This document shows positions 6,589 to 7,119 of a stretch of DNA of 7,119 nucleotides, piece after piece. Both the position numbers and the translations under genes were made by a program. Within the stretch, counting starts at the first letter, position 1. Each line of letters opens with the position of its first letter. This stretch comes from CALKWS01 sp048594865. GTDB taxonomy: Bacteria > Actinomycetota > Actinomycetes > Actinomycetales > Beutenbergiaceae. The notes below the pieces were generated by a model. It ran no database searches and was not told the DNA's origin. It worked only from the letters and a program-made list of their open reading frames with translations. Location of the stretch: contig JBMDWZ010000102.1 of assembly GCA_048594865.1 (NCBI GenBank), forward strand, positions 1-7,119. Direction: 5' to 3'.

Positions 6589-6741
6589 CTATGCGACGCC
6601 TTTGGTGCGCACGGCCCGAAACTTGGCAAAGTCGCGTGCGTTGGTGTCGCTGAGCTCGCGGTCCAGCTCCACACGCCTCGCGGCGAAGTGTCCGGACTGG
6701 CGTACCCAGTGGGGCTCTTCCGACTCCGCCGCCAGAGCCGG
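6589..6741 (-). pseudogene. Possible gene remnant or unannotated small ORF
   Basis: A minus-strand frame runs 50 codons between an in-frame TGA and the TAG at 6589. Its product reads like real protein, with EEPHWVRQSGHFAARR followed by VELDRELSDTNARDFAKF and ending VRTKGVA: many charged residues in helical spacing and no low-complexity runs. About 40 of 50 codons end in G or C, similar to the real genes here. No ATG lies in the frame; the first possible start is GTG at 6672, which would leave only 27 residues and drop the best part. A neighbouring frame immediately upstream (reading AREGTQFLTHALTG) also looks protein-like, so a frameshift near 6740 is possible. I do not recognise the family. 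It may be the 3' end of a decayed gene, a sequencing frameshift, or chance. Confidence 0.3.
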
Positions 6742-6800
6742 TCAAGGCATGGGTAAGGAACTGGGTGCCTTCACGCGCGCCCGCAGCGAACGGCGACCAA

Positions 6801-6806
6801 TAGCAT
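6801..6806 (+). promoter_or_regulatory. Candidate -10 element of a leaderless transcript for the rightmost gene
   Basis: TAGCAT (fits TANNNT) ends six bases before the GTG at 6813. The TAG of this hexamer is also the in-frame stop that limits the reading frame upstream. A GTG directly after the hexamer (6807) is in frame but too close to the -10 to be transcribed, so spacing favours 6813. Confidence 0.45.
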
Positions 6807-6812
6807 GTGCTG

Positions 6813-7119
6813 GTGACCAGCGACGAGCGCAGTGCCGGTAGAGACGATTCCTTAGACGTCGATGGGGTCCATCCGCGGGAAGTAGCAGAGGGGGCTGAGT
6901 TGGCTGAGAAGGCAGGGTCGGCTGAGAAGGCAGGGTCGGCTCATGTGGCTGAGCCGGCAGAGTCGGCCGTGACCGGCCAACTCGAGAACGGCGAGCCCGC
7001 GCCCATCACCAAGCAGGAGCGCGACCGGCGCGCGGCGGTCGGCAGGAGGGTCGCCCAGGCCCGCAGTAGCGCCACCCGGGAGTTGGGATTGACCTCGCTA
7101 CTCGTGCTGATCGCCCCGG
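6813..7119 (+). CDS. Partial protein: Ala/Glu-rich N-terminus leading into a membrane helix
   Basis: The first 102 codons of a gene that leaves the window. Residues 1-60 are acidic and Ala/Gly/Glu-rich with little order (VTSDERSAGRDD, then LAEKAGSAEKAGSAHVAEPA), including a perfect hexapeptide duplication. Residues 70-95 are strongly basic and probably helical (ITKQERDRRAAVGRRVAQAR). A hydrophobic segment, LGLTSLLVLIAP, begins as the window ends and looks like the first transmembrane helix. This layout suggests a cytosolic, disordered acidic tail and basic juxtamembrane anchor on an integral membrane protein. The family cannot be named from this part. The start is GTG 6813, with GTG 6807 as the only earlier in-frame option after a TAG at 6801. 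Third-position G/C is high outside the repeat, consistent with a genuine gene. Confidence 0.65.
   Translation, partial: MTSDERSAGRDDSLDVDGVHPREVAEGAELAEKAGSAEKAGSAHVAEPAESAVTGQLENGEPAPITKQERDRRAAVGRRVAQARSSATRELGLTSLLVLIAP
6903..6938 (+). repeat. Two perfect 18-bp tandem repeats inside the rightmost gene
   Basis: The unit GCTGAGAAGGCAGGGTCG occurs twice head to tail and encodes AEKAGS twice. A partial unit (GCTGAG) precedes it at 6894 and a diverged one follows from 6945. The unit keeps the frame, so copy-number changes would only lengthen or shorten the disordered tail. Confidence 0.85.

Larger units (their letters stand above)
6495..6812. other. Mostly non-coding interval
   Basis: The interval holds the weak -10 of the leftward small gene, a possible gene remnant at 6589-6741 on the minus strand, and the promoter of the rightward gene near its end. 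I see no tRNA, inverted repeat of convincing length, or mobile-element end in it. Confidence 0.5.

Noticed and set aside
6495..6674. 60-codon N-terminal extension of the 75-residue membrane protein
   Set aside because: The extension overlaps a more coding-like minus-strand frame, reads as Ser/Thr/Ala/His-rich filler, and is not needed for the membrane hairpin.
1..7119. Search for tRNA, rRNA, CRISPR repeats, insertion-sequence ends and phage genes
   Set aside because: No spaced direct repeats, transposase or integrase motifs, or cloverleaf-like sequences were seen by eye on either strand.

Overview
The window looks like a chromosomal segment of a high-GC actinobacterium. By eye the DNA is roughly 60-65% G+C with strong G/C preference at third codon positions. 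GTG starts are common, and the gene set (bacterial tricorn protease, YccF, DUF4870, ABM-type monooxygenase) is typical of actinobacterial genomes. No rRNA, tRNA, CRISPR array, insertion sequence or phage gene is visible. The genus cannot be named from this sequence.

Layout. (1) 1-3023, minus strand: about 95% of a tricorn-type protease, with the C-terminus cut off by the window edge. (2) 3024-3146: a short divergent promoter region. (3) 3147-4944, plus strand: yccF, an inner-membrane protein with an internal duplication, followed by a two-domain protein joining a GNAT acetyltransferase to a class I SAM methyltransferase. (4) 4990-5406, minus strand: a DUF4870 membrane protein, convergent with the fusion gene and divergent from the next block. 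(5) 5556-6147, plus strand: an ABM-domain monooxygenase and a 77-residue two-helix membrane protein. (6) 6267-6494, minus strand: a second small two-helix membrane protein. (7) 6495-6812: mostly non-coding, but holding a 50-codon minus-strand open stretch (6589-6741) with coding-like composition and no good start, possibly a gene remnant. (8) 6813-7119, plus strand: the start of a protein with an Ala/Glu-rich repetitive N-terminus that reaches a first membrane helix as the window ends.

How they fit together. The genes do not form an obvious pathway. They look like a row of housekeeping or accessory singletons with many strand switches. Tricorn would trim peptides released by proteasomes or other proteases, the ABM protein probably acts on quinone-like substrates, and four or five of the others are small membrane proteins of unknown role.

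The most striking whole-window pattern is regulatory. Five of the eight gene starts have a TANNNT hexamer ending 6-8 bases before the start codon, and two more have a weaker NANNNT at exactly 6 bases. Most of these genes lack a convincing Shine-Dalgarno sequence. This is the signature of leaderless transcripts. Only the ABM gene has a classic AGGAGGT ribosome binding site. I did not find convincing evidence of a new multi-gene system.
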